Assembly: GCA_964513205.1 (NCBI GenBank)
Contig: CAZELP010000022.1
Coordinates: 1-28,287, forward strand
Direction of reading: 5' to 3'
Source: JAGVJT01 sp964513205
GTDB taxonomy: Bacteria > Pseudomonadota > Gammaproteobacteria > Legionellales > Legionellaceae
DNA length: 28,287 nucleotides
Made by a program: the position numbers and the translations under genes. The notes below the pieces were generated by a model. That model saw only the letters and a list, made by a program, of their open reading frames with translations, did not search any database and was not told the DNA's origin. Below, piece by piece: positions 7,871 to 15,472 of this stretch (position 1 is its first letter; every line of letters begins with the position of its first letter).

Positions 7871-8660
7871 AGTGTTCGATGGGTCCATTTGGCATACGTT
7901 TATGATAAGTTGCCTCATACACTTTTTGAGCATCCAGTGCAGCATCTTTTAGCTCTAACGCCATAGAAGCATGGTAAATAATCTTAAGCGCTTGTTTCAC
8001 CGAAGGCGCTTGTGGGTATGTTTTTATCAGATAACTGGCACGCTCAGAAGCTGCCACATACATGCGTCTTTCAAAATAGTATTTTGCGATGTTAAGCTCA
8101 CTTTGGGCAAACATATTTCGAAGATAGATCATGCGCTGTAGTGCATTTTTTTTGTATCGACTTTCTGGAAATTTCTCCACCAACGTCGCAAAATCAGAAT
8201 AAGATTGTGACATTGTTCCTGGATCACGCCATGATTGATCAACTGCAACAAAATTGGTGATATTGCCACGAATTTGTTGGAAATTTGCCAATCCTTTCAT
8301 GTAGTAAGCATAGTCAACACGCTTTGCTCTTGGATACAAATGAATAAAACGCTCAGCTGTTGCGGCACAAGAAGCATAATCTTCTTTTTTATAGTAAGCA
8401 TAAATTAAATTTAGCTCAGCTTGCTCAGCATAATCGTTAAAAGGATACATCGTTTCAAGCGCTTCATATCGCTTGATTGCATTTGTATAATCTTTTTTGG
8501 TCAACTCAGAATTTGCATCTGTAAAGAGCTGTTTCGCCGTTTGCCCTTTAAAAGGACCGTCATCGTCGTCATCATCGTCCCAAAAAGTCTTACAAGAAGA
8601 AAGAGAGAAGATCAAGCTTCCAATTAACACCATACGTAACCATGACAATGTTCGTCGCAT
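7869..8660 (-). CDS. bamD: Outer membrane assembly lipoprotein BamD
   Basis: About 263 residues: a lipoprotein of the BAM complex that inserts beta-barrel proteins into the outer membrane. A type II signal peptide (MRRTLSWLRM start, hydrophobic core, LSSC lipobox) is followed by TPR repeats covering the rest, including FTDANSELTKKDYTNAIKRY and a DYAYYMKGL block typical of BamD. The ATG at 8660 gives a standard 22-residue leader. A TTG at 8678 with AGGA seven bases upstream is a real alternative and would add six residues. Shortly after the lipobox lies a run of seven aspartates, encoded at 8559-8579, which is unusual for the family. A good promoter lies directly upstream. Confidence 0.93.
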   Translation of the reverse strand: MRRTLSWLRMVLIGSLIFSLSSCKTFWDDDDDDDGPFKGQTAKQLFTDANSELTKKDYTNAIKRYEALETMYPFNDYAEQAELNLIYAYYKKEDYASCAATAERFIHLYPRAKRVDYAYYMKGLANFQQIRGNITNFVAVDQSWRDPGTMSQSYSDFATLVEKFPESRYKKNALQRMIYLRNMFAQSELNIAKYYFERRMYVAASERASYLIKTYPQAPSVKQALKIIYHASMALELKDAALDAQKVYEATYHKRMPNGPIEH

Positions 8661-8701
8661 CACACTAATCCAGTTCAAGTCATCATCCTATAAACCTGCA
8701 C

Positions 8702-8729
8702 ATTATACCGATTAATCTTTTCTTGTCAG
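8702..8729 (-). promoter_or_regulatory. Predicted sigma-70 promoter of bamD
   Basis: On the minus strand CTGACA (8724-8729) and TATAAT (8702-8707) are separated by 16 bp. That is one mismatch in the -35 and a perfect -10. The expected start of transcription near 8695 leaves a short leader before either candidate start codon. Confidence 0.65.
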
Positions 8730-8745
8730 CATCTTCGCCAATCGT

Positions 8746-8772
8746 AAAAAAAAAAGCACGCGTGGGCGTGCC
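8746..8772 (-). terminator. Rho-independent terminator of hslVU
   Basis: GCACGC/GCGTGC (8756-8761 with 8766-8771) closes a 4-nt loop. On the minus strand it is followed by ten T residues (A-run at 8746-8755). A T5 stretch on the other side would also allow some plus-strand termination. It lies 18 bp past the hslU stop, before the bamD promoter. Confidence 0.85.
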
Positions 8773-8789
8773 TTTTTAATAAAGAATTT

Positions 8790-10172
8790 TCAAAGAATAT
8801 AGCGACTCAAGTCTTCGTCTTCGACCAACTTGCCTAAATGCTGATTGACATATTCTGCATCGATACAAATGTGTTCGCCTGATTTATCTGTCGCTTCGAA
8901 AGAAACAACCTCAAGTAAACGCTCCATAACGGTATATAATCGACGAGCACCTATATTTTCTGTGCGTTTATTGACTTGCCAAGCAACTTCAGCAATTCGT
9001 CGAATACCAGACTCATCAAAAGAGAGCTCTAGGCCTTCAGTCCGCATCAAAGCAATATATTGCTCGGTCAAGGAAGCATGAGGTTCAGTTAAAATTCTTG
9101 TAAAATCATCTGCGGTTAATGCCGAAAGCTCAACGCGTATGGGTAGACGCCCTTGAAGCTCTGCAATCAAATCAGATGGCCTCGCAACATGAAAAGCACC
9201 AGAAGCAATAAACAAGATGTGGTCTGTTTTAATCATTCCATACTTTGTAGAGATAGCACAGCCTTCAATTAGAGGCAGCAAATCTCTCTGGACACCTTCT
9301 CGCGATACATCTGCACCATGATCGGCACGTTTTGCCACTTTATCAATCTCGTCGATAAATACGATTCCATTTTGTTCGACAGACTCAATCGCACGAATTT
9401 TAATGTCGTCTTCATTGATGAGCTTCGCTGCTTCTTCTTCTGCCAATATCTTTCTGGCTTTTTTAATCGACATTTTTCGTGTCTTTGTCTTACTTGAGCC
9501 CATCTGTTGAAACATAGACTGCAATTGGCTGGTCATTTCTTCCATACCAGGAGGTGCCATGATTTCCACACCAATCGGAGAGGCATTCACTTCAACCTCT
9601 ATTTCTTGATCATCCAAAATACCTTCTCGTAATTGTTTACGAAATACCTGTCTTGCAGAAGAGTCGCGCTCACCAGGCGAATGTCCTGTACGCGGTGGAG
9701 GAAGTAATATATCGAGAATACGATCTTCCGCCGCCTCTTCAGCTGGATGCTCAACTTTTTTCATGGCGCGCTCACGCGCCTCTTTGATTGCGATGTCAGC
9801 CAGATCACGAATAATAGAATCGACGTCGCGTCCTACATAACCTATTTCAGTAAATTTTGTTGCCTCAACTTTGATAAAAGGTGCTCCTGATAAACGCGCA
9901 AGTCGACGTGCAATTTCTGTCTTACCTACGCCAGTGGGGCCAATCATCAAAATATTTTTAGGTACAATTTCATTACGCAAAGCAAGATCATCGATCTGCA
10001 TTCTACGCCATCGATTGCGTAAAGCGATCGCCACAGCACGCTTCGCATCATTCTGTCCAATAATAAACCGATCTAACTCTTCAACAATCTCTCTCGGCGT
10101 CATCATCATTTTAGACGCTAAATCAGGACTAATCGGTTTTACTTCTGTTGCCAAAGGTTCTAGATTACTCAC
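8790..10172 (-). CDS. hslU: ATP-dependent protease ATPase subunit HslU (ClpY)
   Basis: The AAA+ unfoldase that feeds substrates to the HslV peptidase in the cytosol, about 460 residues. It shows TPREIVEELDRFIIGQ, a Walker A GPTGVGKT (78-85), the inserted I domain (roughly 110-240), Walker B GIVFIDEID, sensor ASGAFHVARPSDLI, and the C-terminal DLSRYIL tail that docks into HslV. The start is uncertain. GTG at 10172 overlaps the hslV stop by 8 nt and gives a 22-residue N-terminal extension over the usual MTPREIV start. The ATG triplet at 10109-10101 would give the canonical length but has no visible ribosome site. TTG at 10193 is also open. Confidence 0.94.
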   Translation of the reverse strand: MSNLEPLATEVKPISPDLASKMMMTPREIVEELDRFIIGQNDAKRAVAIALRNRWRRMQIDDLALRNEIVPKNILMIGPTGVGKTEIARRLARLSGAPFIKVEATKFTEIGYVGRDVDSIIRDLADIAIKEARERAMKKVEHPAEEAAEDRILDILLPPPRTGHSPGERDSSARQVFRKQLREGILDDQEIEVEVNASPIGVEIMAPPGMEEMTSQLQSMFQQMGSSKTKTRKMSIKKARKILAEEEAAKLINEDDIKIRAIESVEQNGIVFIDEIDKVAKRADHGADVSREGVQRDLLPLIEGCAISTKYGMIKTDHILFIASGAFHVARPSDLIAELQGRLPIRVELSALTADDFTRILTEPHASLTEQYIALMRTEGLELSFDESGIRRIAEVAWQVNKRTENIGARRLYTVMERLLEVVSFEATDKSGEHICIDAEYVNQHLGKLVEDEDLSRYIL

Positions 10173-10713
10173 GCTCGTTATCCAATTGTTCAATAGTTAA
10201 ATGATGATTCGTATAAATACATAAATCAGCCGCAATATTTAGAGATTTTTGCACAATCTCCAGCGCGGATAAGGTTGTATTTTCAAATAAAGCTCGTGCA
10301 GCAGATTCTGCATAAGGACCACCAGAACCGATGGCCATCACGCCTGTCTCAGGCTCGATGACGTCACCATTTCCCGTAATAATCAATGATGCTTTTTTAT
10401 CAGCAACCAACAAAAGAGCCTCCAATCGACGAAGCATTTTGTCTGTACGCCAATCTTTTGCAAGCTCAACAGCGGCGCGCATCAGATGACCTTGATGCAT
10501 TTCAAGTTTAGCCTCAAAACGCTCAAACAAAGTAAAAGCATCGGCCGTCCCGCCTGCAAATCCAGCAATCACCTGCTCTTTATATAGACGACGCACTTTT
10601 CGAGCATTTCCTTTCATGACGGTATGGCCTTGTGTGACCTGACCATCTCCTCCGATCACAACATGTTCGCCTCGACGAACCGACAAGATTGTGGTGCCAT
10701 GTAGTTGTTCCAA
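10165..10713 (-). CDS. hslV: ATP-dependent protease peptidase subunit HslV (ClpQ)
   Basis: A 182-residue proteasome-beta-like threonine peptidase that forms a double hexamer capped by HslU. The initiator segment MEQLHG is followed by TTILSVRR, so T7 becomes the N-terminal catalytic threonine after processing. GDGQVTQG, AGFAGGTADAFTLFERFE and GSGGPYAESAARAL are family blocks. The start codon is TTG at 10713, well supported by GAGGA seven bases upstream and by the processing site. It is the first gene of the hslVU operon, behind a heat-shock-like promoter. Confidence 0.95.
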   Translation of the reverse strand: MEQLHGTTILSVRRGEHVVIGGDGQVTQGHTVMKGNARKVRRLYKEQVIAGFAGGTADAFTLFERFEAKLEMHQGHLMRAAVELAKDWRTDKMLRRLEALLLVADKKASLIITGNGDVIEPETGVMAIGSGGPYAESAARALFENTTLSALEIVQKSLNIAADLCIYTNHHLTIEQLDNERE

Positions 10714-10744
10714 ATTTAAATCCTCATCTAATCTTAAGTTGGGT

Positions 10745-10776
10745 ATGTGGGGATACTGTTACCAAAAATCAAGGGG
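10745..10776 (-). promoter_or_regulatory. Predicted sigma-32 (RpoH) heat-shock promoter of hslVU
   Basis: On the minus strand CCCCTTGATT (10767-10776) and CCCCACAT (10745-10752) are separated by 14 bp. This closely fits the RpoH consensus of a CCCTTGAA-type -35 and a CCCCAT-type -10. It lies between the zur stop and hslV, about 32 bp before the hslV start. hslVU is a classical RpoH target in E. coli. Confidence 0.65.
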
Positions 10777-10779
10777 ACA

Positions 10780-11223
10780 TTATGAATCTTGTTCAGAAAA
10801 ACAAGATTCGCAAATACCTTTAATTTCGATGGCATTCTCATCCAATCGAAAAGAAGAATTCGCAGCCAACTCAGATAAAAGCACGCGAACCCCCTCGTCA
10901 TGCTGTTCAGTTACTTGATGACAACGACGACAAACCATCAAGATCTCAGTTGAGTGACAAACGGCAGGAGAAAGGCACAATGTATAAGCCTGAATAGATT
11001 CTATTTTATGAAGTAAACCTGACATCATAAAAAAATCCAATGCACGATACACGCTTGTTGCGGTTGCGTTTGAACAACTTGGAATCAGAGATTGCAAAAT
11101 ATCATATGCTTTTAATGGCTTTTGTGAAGTCCATAACGCGAATAAAACCGCTTTTCGAAAAGAGGTCAATCGCAAAGAAAGCGATTGATAATAAGAGACG
11201 AAAGAAGCAGGATAAGCTGTCAT
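10780..11223 (-). CDS. zur: Zinc uptake regulator Zur, Fur family
   Basis: A 147-residue metalloregulator predicted to repress zinc uptake genes when zinc-loaded. The N-terminal winged helix contains LTSFRKAVLFAL, KPLKAYDIL and ATATSVYRALDFF (recognition helix, about 52-65). GLLHKIES and the structural-zinc cysteine pairs C98-C101 (CRRC) and C138-C141 (CESC) follow. The AYDIL and RALDFF wording favours Zur over Fur, PerR or Mur. The ATG at 11223 lies 8 nt after the deoB stop without a strong ribosome site, so it may be expressed by read-through and coupling from the MFS-deoB transcript. No znuABC genes are adjacent. No Zur box was recognised in the window. Confidence 0.85.
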   Translation of the reverse strand: MTAYPASFVSYYQSLSLRLTSFRKAVLFALWTSQKPLKAYDILQSLIPSCSNATATSVYRALDFFMMSGLLHKIESIQAYTLCLSPAVCHSTEILMVCRRCHQVTEQHDEGVRVLLSELAANSSFRLDENAIEIKGICESCFSEQDS

Positions 11224-11231
11224 AAGAGTGC

Positions 11232-12443
11232 TTAAGTTGGTAAAAAAGACACACCAGAAGATAAAGGAGAGAGCCCCAAATATTCCGCTATGGTTTGACC
11301 TACATCAGCAAAGGTCTCTCGACGACCAATAAAGTGTCCATTTACGCCAGGACCAAACATAAGAACGGGAATATGTTCTCGCGTATGATCACTACCAGAA
11401 AGAGTGGGGTCGCATCCGTGATCAGCTGCGATCAAGACCCTGTCTCCTGCTCTTAAGATTTTCTCTAGCTCAGGAATATATGCATCAAAAGCCTCAAGTG
11501 CATTTGCATATCCAAACACATCTCGCCGATGACCATAAGCAGAATCAAAATCAACAAAATTTGTGAACACCAAGCTACCTGACGGAGCTTCTTTCATAAT
11601 TTCAATTGTTTTTTCAAACAAAGCATCATTGCCATCTGCTTTATGAGACTGCGTTACTCCCTGATGAGCAAAAATATCTGAAACCTTGCCCACAGCAATG
11701 ACCTCACGTCCTGCTTCTTTTAGATAATCAAGTAGTGTTTTTTGTGGTGGAGGGATTGAATAATCACGACGATTCGCCGTCCGTTTAAAATGACCTGGCT
11801 CACCAGTAAAAGGACGCGCGATCACGCGGCCAATCTGATATGCGTCAACCAGTTCTCTCGCAATTTCACACAAATCATAGAGACGATTCAGACCAAATGT
11901 CTCTTCATGAGCGGCAATTTGGAAAACACTGTCTGCTGAAGTATATACAATTGGTCGCCCTGTCTGACAATGCTGCTGACCAAACTCCTGAATAATATCA
12001 GTACCAGAGGCATGTTTTTCACCTAAAACACCAGGTAAGTGTGCTTGTTTAATTAACTCATTGATCAGTGCTTCTGGAAAACAATGAGGAACATCAGGAA
12101 AATATCCCCAATCAAAAAGGACAGGTACACCGGCAAGCTCCCAATGCCCACTTGGCGTATCTTTACCATAGCTTTGCTCAACTGCGTATCCATAATGTGC
12201 TTTGGGTTCAGCCAAAGCACTGAGATCAACTAAAGGTTCACCACAACTGGCTATCGCCGCGTGATACAAACCTAGCCGAGCTAAATTTGGCAACATCAGC
12301 TCACCGCGCCCCAAACGACCATCACGGCACGCCATCACAATATGTCCAAATGTATTCGCGCCTTGATCCTGATAACGCTCGGCATCAAGACTAGCTCCAA
12401 TACCGAAAGAATCCATCAACAACACGCAAACACGACGAGACAT
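11232..12443 (-). CDS. deoB: Phosphopentomutase
   Basis: A 403-residue alkaline-phosphatase-superfamily mutase that interconverts (deoxy)ribose 1- and 5-phosphate in nucleoside salvage. The metal site and phosphoacceptor are visible: D11 (LLMDSFG), D95-T96 in KDTPSGHWE (T96 carries the phosphate), FVDFDSAYGHRRD, and the C-terminal AADHGCDPTLSGSDHTREHIP metal cluster. Length is standard. The ATG at 12443 follows the upstream MFS stop by one base, so the two are almost certainly cotranscribed. The usual partners deoA, deoC and deoD are absent from the window. The tie to a transporter suggests use of imported nucleosides. Confidence 0.95.
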   Translation of the reverse strand: MSRRVCVLLMDSFGIGASLDAERYQDQGANTFGHIVMACRDGRLGRGELMLPNLARLGLYHAAIASCGEPLVDLSALAEPKAHYGYAVEQSYGKDTPSGHWELAGVPVLFDWGYFPDVPHCFPEALINELIKQAHLPGVLGEKHASGTDIIQEFGQQHCQTGRPIVYTSADSVFQIAAHEETFGLNRLYDLCEIARELVDAYQIGRVIARPFTGEPGHFKRTANRRDYSIPPPQKTLLDYLKEAGREVIAVGKVSDIFAHQGVTQSHKADGNDALFEKTIEIMKEAPSGSLVFTNFVDFDSAYGHRRDVFGYANALEAFDAYIPELEKILRAGDRVLIAADHGCDPTLSGSDHTREHIPVLMFGPGVNGHFIGRRETFADVGQTIAEYLGLSPLSSGVSFLPT

Positions 12444-12444
12444 A

Positions 12445-13722
12445 TTATTTCCCTTGAGAGACGACAGAAGATTCTTTCAGACCCAATACAAGAAGTCCAG
12501 CTATCAAGAAACTAATGGGTAAAATCAAAGTCGCCAATTGATACGCAGCCAAAGAATAACTCGGTGCACCATCAACCATACGAACCGCTGTATCTTGCAT
12601 CAAAACAAAACTATAGATATTTTGATACACAATATATCCACCTTGTAAGACAATCGAGACCAAACTGATGGAAGAAGCAATCAGCATTGGGGCACTTTTT
12701 TCAGCCACAAGAGGAAAACTAATCACTTGCGACGATGTCGCCAACCCTAATAAGAAGAACAAGAAGGCCATCCCGGATACAGAAACAGGCATATACAAAA
12801 TAGCCAAGGCAATTAATAATGAGACGAAAGCACCCGCCTGCATTGGGAGTAAACGTCTTTGAATTTTGTCCGACCAAAAGCCAATCAAAGGGCCACCCAA
12901 CATTGCCCCTAAAAATAACATGCCATTGATCATCGCGGCCTTATCTTGCGTGACGTTCAAACGCTGAACCAGATAAAGTTGCCCCATCACTGCACCAAAA
13001 ACAGCAACTCCCATATTCATGAGGCTTGCATACAATCCAGAAAAAAAAGTTTCTCGATTTAAATACGCTTGCTTAGTGACCTGCCAAAACCCCATGTTCG
13101 ACTGCTGAGCACGAGCCTCACCTGCGGGTCTATCTTGTATCAAACGAAACATCGCAAACAACATCACCACACCCACCCAACTGACCTTAACCAACGCCTC
13201 TCGCCACCCGATATGCGAGACTAACTTCATCAATGGATATTGTGCCAACATTCCACCTGACATCGCCATTGTCACAATAGCGCCTGTGACAAAAGCCATT
13301 TGTCTTGGTGAGAACCAACGCGTTGCAATACGAACAGGCCCAAGAAAACAAAAAGCACTGCCAATTCCAATGACAAATCGACAGAGAAAAGCAACCCAAA
13401 ATTGGTCGGTATGAGCCAAAACAAAAGTGCTCAGCACACAAAAAAACATCGCCCCCAGCAACATCTTTTTTGCCGAATAACGATCAAGCAAAAAGCCGGC
13501 AACGACAAGAAAAATAACATTAGACAAGTAATAAGCGCTTGATAAATAGACCATTTTATCGGCAGCGATTTGAAAATCACGCATGACTTGGTCCGCAATA
13601 GAAGCGAACATAGTCCCTTGAATAAACTCATAAAAGAAAAGCAACGAAGCGGCAAAACATACAATCCAAGGCCGCCATGAAGTCTTTTTTTGTGCCAGTG
13701 CTGAACTCTCAACCATCTCCAC
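12445..13722 (-). CDS. MFS transporter, Pht-like; candidate nucleoside importer
   Basis: About 425 residues with roughly twelve membrane segments and MFS motifs GFLLDRYSAKKMLL after TM2 and GFWSDKIQRRLLP centrally. The N-terminal FFYEFIQG block relates it to the two MFS genes at 408-2943, but it is clearly diverged. The GTG at 13722 is chosen because GGAGG lies seven bases upstream. An ATG at 13716 is close by, and a longer frame to 13773 lacks a ribosome site. It lies one base ahead of deoB in the same operon. In Legionella, PhtC and PhtD of this broad group import nucleosides, so nucleoside uptake is a reasonable inference from family plus context. An amino acid substrate remains possible. 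Confidence 0.83.
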   Translation of the reverse strand: MEMVESSALAQKKTSWRPWIVCFAASLLFFYEFIQGTMFASIADQVMRDFQIAADKMVYLSSAYYLSNVIFLVVAGFLLDRYSAKKMLLGAMFFCVLSTFVLAHTDQFWVAFLCRFVIGIGSAFCFLGPVRIATRWFSPRQMAFVTGAIVTMAMSGGMLAQYPLMKLVSHIGWREALVKVSWVGVVMLFAMFRLIQDRPAGEARAQQSNMGFWQVTKQAYLNRETFFSGLYASLMNMGVAVFGAVMGQLYLVQRLNVTQDKAAMINGMLFLGAMLGGPLIGFWSDKIQRRLLPMQAGAFVSLLIALAILYMPVSVSGMAFLFFLLGLATSSQVISFPLVAEKSAPMLIASSISLVSIVLQGGYIVYQNIYSFVLMQDTAVRMVDGAPSYSLAAYQLATLILPISFLIAGLLVLGLKESSVVSQGK

Positions 13723-13870
13723 TTTCTCTCCTCCATGCTGATTCCGATATAACCCGTGACTCAGGAGAACCATGCTTCAAATCCTACTCACCGAAGCATC
13801 AACTCATCCAGATTTTCACGAGCAAACCCATGTCTATGCGAATGAAAAACAGGCGCGCAGATGGTAGCAC

Positions 13871-13912
13871 ATTTTAAATAAAAAAGATATTTTAAATCTC
13901 TGAAATTTCAGA
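13871..13912. repeat. Palindrome and short direct repeats upstream of the MFS-deoB operon
   Basis: A 14-bp perfect palindrome TCTGAAATTTCAGA lies at 13899-13912. Next to it are two copies of ATTTTAAAT at 13871-13879 and 13889-13897. They sit in the 280-bp gap before the MFS-deoB-zur genes, where an operator would be expected. No promoter could be fixed confidently here, and AT-rich sequence produces such repeats easily. Confidence 0.35.
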
Positions 13913-13945
13913 ATAGTCAGATTAAAGCATCAACGTTCAAGTTTT

Positions 13946-13987
13946 ACAGGACTAACGAAAAATATTGAGGTTTTTCGTCAGTCCTGT
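13946..13987. terminator. Long hairpin after the SGNH hydrolase gene
   Basis: ACAGGACT (13946-13953) pairs with 13980-13987. After one mismatch the ACGAAAAA/TTTTTCGT stretch continues the stem to an 8-nt loop, giving about 16 bp in total. It lies 15 bp past the stop of the minus-strand hydrolase gene. The T-run is inside the stem rather than after it, so this could be a terminator or an RNA-stabilising hairpin. Confidence 0.55.
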
Positions 13988-14002
13988 TTCAAATAAAACA
14001 CA

Positions 14003-15376
14003 TCAAAATGTGTGCCACGTTGCTCGCCTTATTTCAAGATTCACATCACCCACCTCAACGACCATATCATTTTGAAGAGAACCATCATCATGCTCCTCGT
14101 CCATCAATCGTTCAGATTCATGTGCCTCCTCAGGCAAAACAGATGCAGATAACTGCGCACAAGACTGTTCAGTAAGGCCAAACTCATTCAATACTTTCGC
14201 GGCGATACTCCTGGGTCTCGTACGAGCAAATGCTTGTATTTCCTCCATAGTTAAATTTTCCTTCTCGCAATTTAACTCCGGGCTTACAAAGAAACCATAG
14301 CAACACCATTGACTCTTTCTTTTTTCTTCCAAAACCAACTGTGTGTGGCGTTGACGAAATGCATCGATTTGATTTTCGGGTGAAATCGTAAATAAATAAT
14401 GCTCGTCAAAAATGGCTCTAAAGTGTTTTCCCAAAAGTTGATGCACTTCTGTCATGGGATGCACTCTATCCCAAAACATATAACCTTCATCGGGAGCCCC
14501 TGTTCCCTCTTTCAGAAACATCTCAGATTCGGTATAAATCGCATTTTTTTTGCTTTCCGAAAAACCATAAACCGTAGGATTTTCATACGCATTTTTAAAT
14601 AAAGAATTGGCGTCAAAAAGATGAAAAGTACATGTATTTTCTTCATATTCTGTTTGTAAGCTTTCTATTCCTTTTTTAAGCTCCGCATTAAAAAACTCCA
14701 CTCCTTTTTGAGTTTCTTCGCGAAGGGTTTCATCTGCCTCTTGAAATCTTGGTGTCAAATCTAAAGCTGGCAGATTAAATAACACAAAATGCCGATATCC
14801 GGCCTTTACCATTTCTCTTACATGACTCAAACGCGCTTCGACAGCTAGTTTAATTGCATTTTCTGTAGGGCACTGATTGATGGTCACAAAATCATTTGCA
14901 CCAGACCACTCAATCACGAGCGTTTCGACTTTATCTTGTTCACTCACTTGCAGAGTATTTTTGAAAAATGATTGTCTCATGGCCTCAAGACTCCATAAAA
15001 CCTGAGCCTCAATCGGATCCGTGATGGCCTCTATTCCTGCTTTGATAAGACCAACGGCTTTTGCTTCATCTTTTAGCTGAGTGACTTCGTCTTCTAAAGA
15101 AATACGGGTATAGTTGTATGCTGTCATACCGCCAATACAAAATGTTTGAGCCAAATCTGGCACAGCAGGAAGACCGATTGTTCTAGCATCGCCGAATACT
15201 TTGAGGTCACCCAATAAATCACGTAGAAAATATTCAAACCAAACATAGCCATTGGTAAATCGACCTTCAGGAGATTTGCCTTGAAGCCCGCTTAAGGGGG
15301 CAAGCGCACTTTGAGCCATAAGCCCTCTGTCGCTTAGACTGTCACCAAATACAACAAATTTCCGTATTCTGAGCAT
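14003..15376 (-). CDS. SGNH/GDSL hydrolase with C-terminal extension (phospholipase/acyltransferase-like)
   Basis: A 457-residue esterase of the GDSL family. Block I is FGDSLSDRG with nucleophile S13. The block II glycine is in CIGGMTAYN (about 82-83), block III is GAND (159-162), and the catalytic D303-x-x-H306 is in WDRVHPMTEVH. The catalytic part resembles the lipase group that includes Legionella PlaA, PlaC and PlaD. About 130 residues follow the catalytic domain, ending in an acidic stretch (PEEAHESERLMDEEHDDGS). There is no signal peptide. The ATG at 15376 has AAGGAGG five bases upstream, a very strong site, so the longer frame to 15409 is rejected. The missing leader and acidic tail would suit a type IV secreted effector, but this is inference. 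Confidence 0.85.
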   Translation of the reverse strand: MLRIRKFVVFGDSLSDRGLMAQSALAPLSGLQGKSPEGRFTNGYVWFEYFLRDLLGDLKVFGDARTIGLPAVPDLAQTFCIGGMTAYNYTRISLEDEVTQLKDEAKAVGLIKAGIEAITDPIEAQVLWSLEAMRQSFFKNTLQVSEQDKVETLVIEWSGANDFVTINQCPTENAIKLAVEARLSHVREMVKAGYRHFVLFNLPALDLTPRFQEADETLREETQKGVEFFNAELKKGIESLQTEYEENTCTFHLFDANSLFKNAYENPTVYGFSESKKNAIYTESEMFLKEGTGAPDEGYMFWDRVHPMTEVHQLLGKHFRAIFDEHYLFTISPENQIDAFRQRHTQLVLEEKRKSQWCCYGFFVSPELNCEKENLTMEEIQAFARTRPRSIAAKVLNEFGLTEQSCAQLSASVLPEEAHESERLMDEEHDDGSLQNDMVVEVGDVNLEIRRATWHTF

Positions 15377-15402
15377 TATGTCCTCCTTAAAAAAATACAG
15401 CA

Positions 15403-15431
15403 TTGACAAAAACGAGATAATCTTGCATCAT
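15403..15431 (+). promoter_or_regulatory. Possible promoter of rpsT
   Basis: A perfect TTGACA at 15403-15408 is followed 17 bp later by CATCAT (15426-15431), a weak -10. It lies about 42 bp before the GTG start of rpsT, in the divergent gap shared with the SGNH hydrolase gene. Confidence 0.35.
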
Positions 15432-15472
15432 ACGTGACTTTTGCTCAACAGTGAATTTTGTGGAGATAACCC

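Noticed and set aside
9871..10200. A 109-codon plus-strand frame opposite hslU
   Set aside because: It is antisense to the highly conserved HslU N-terminal and Walker A region.
13741..13866. Possible tRNA-like segment (TTCAAATCC) or small gene upstream of the MFS-deoB operon
   Set aside because: The flanking bases do not form a T-stem or acceptor stem, and no other tRNA arms could be placed.
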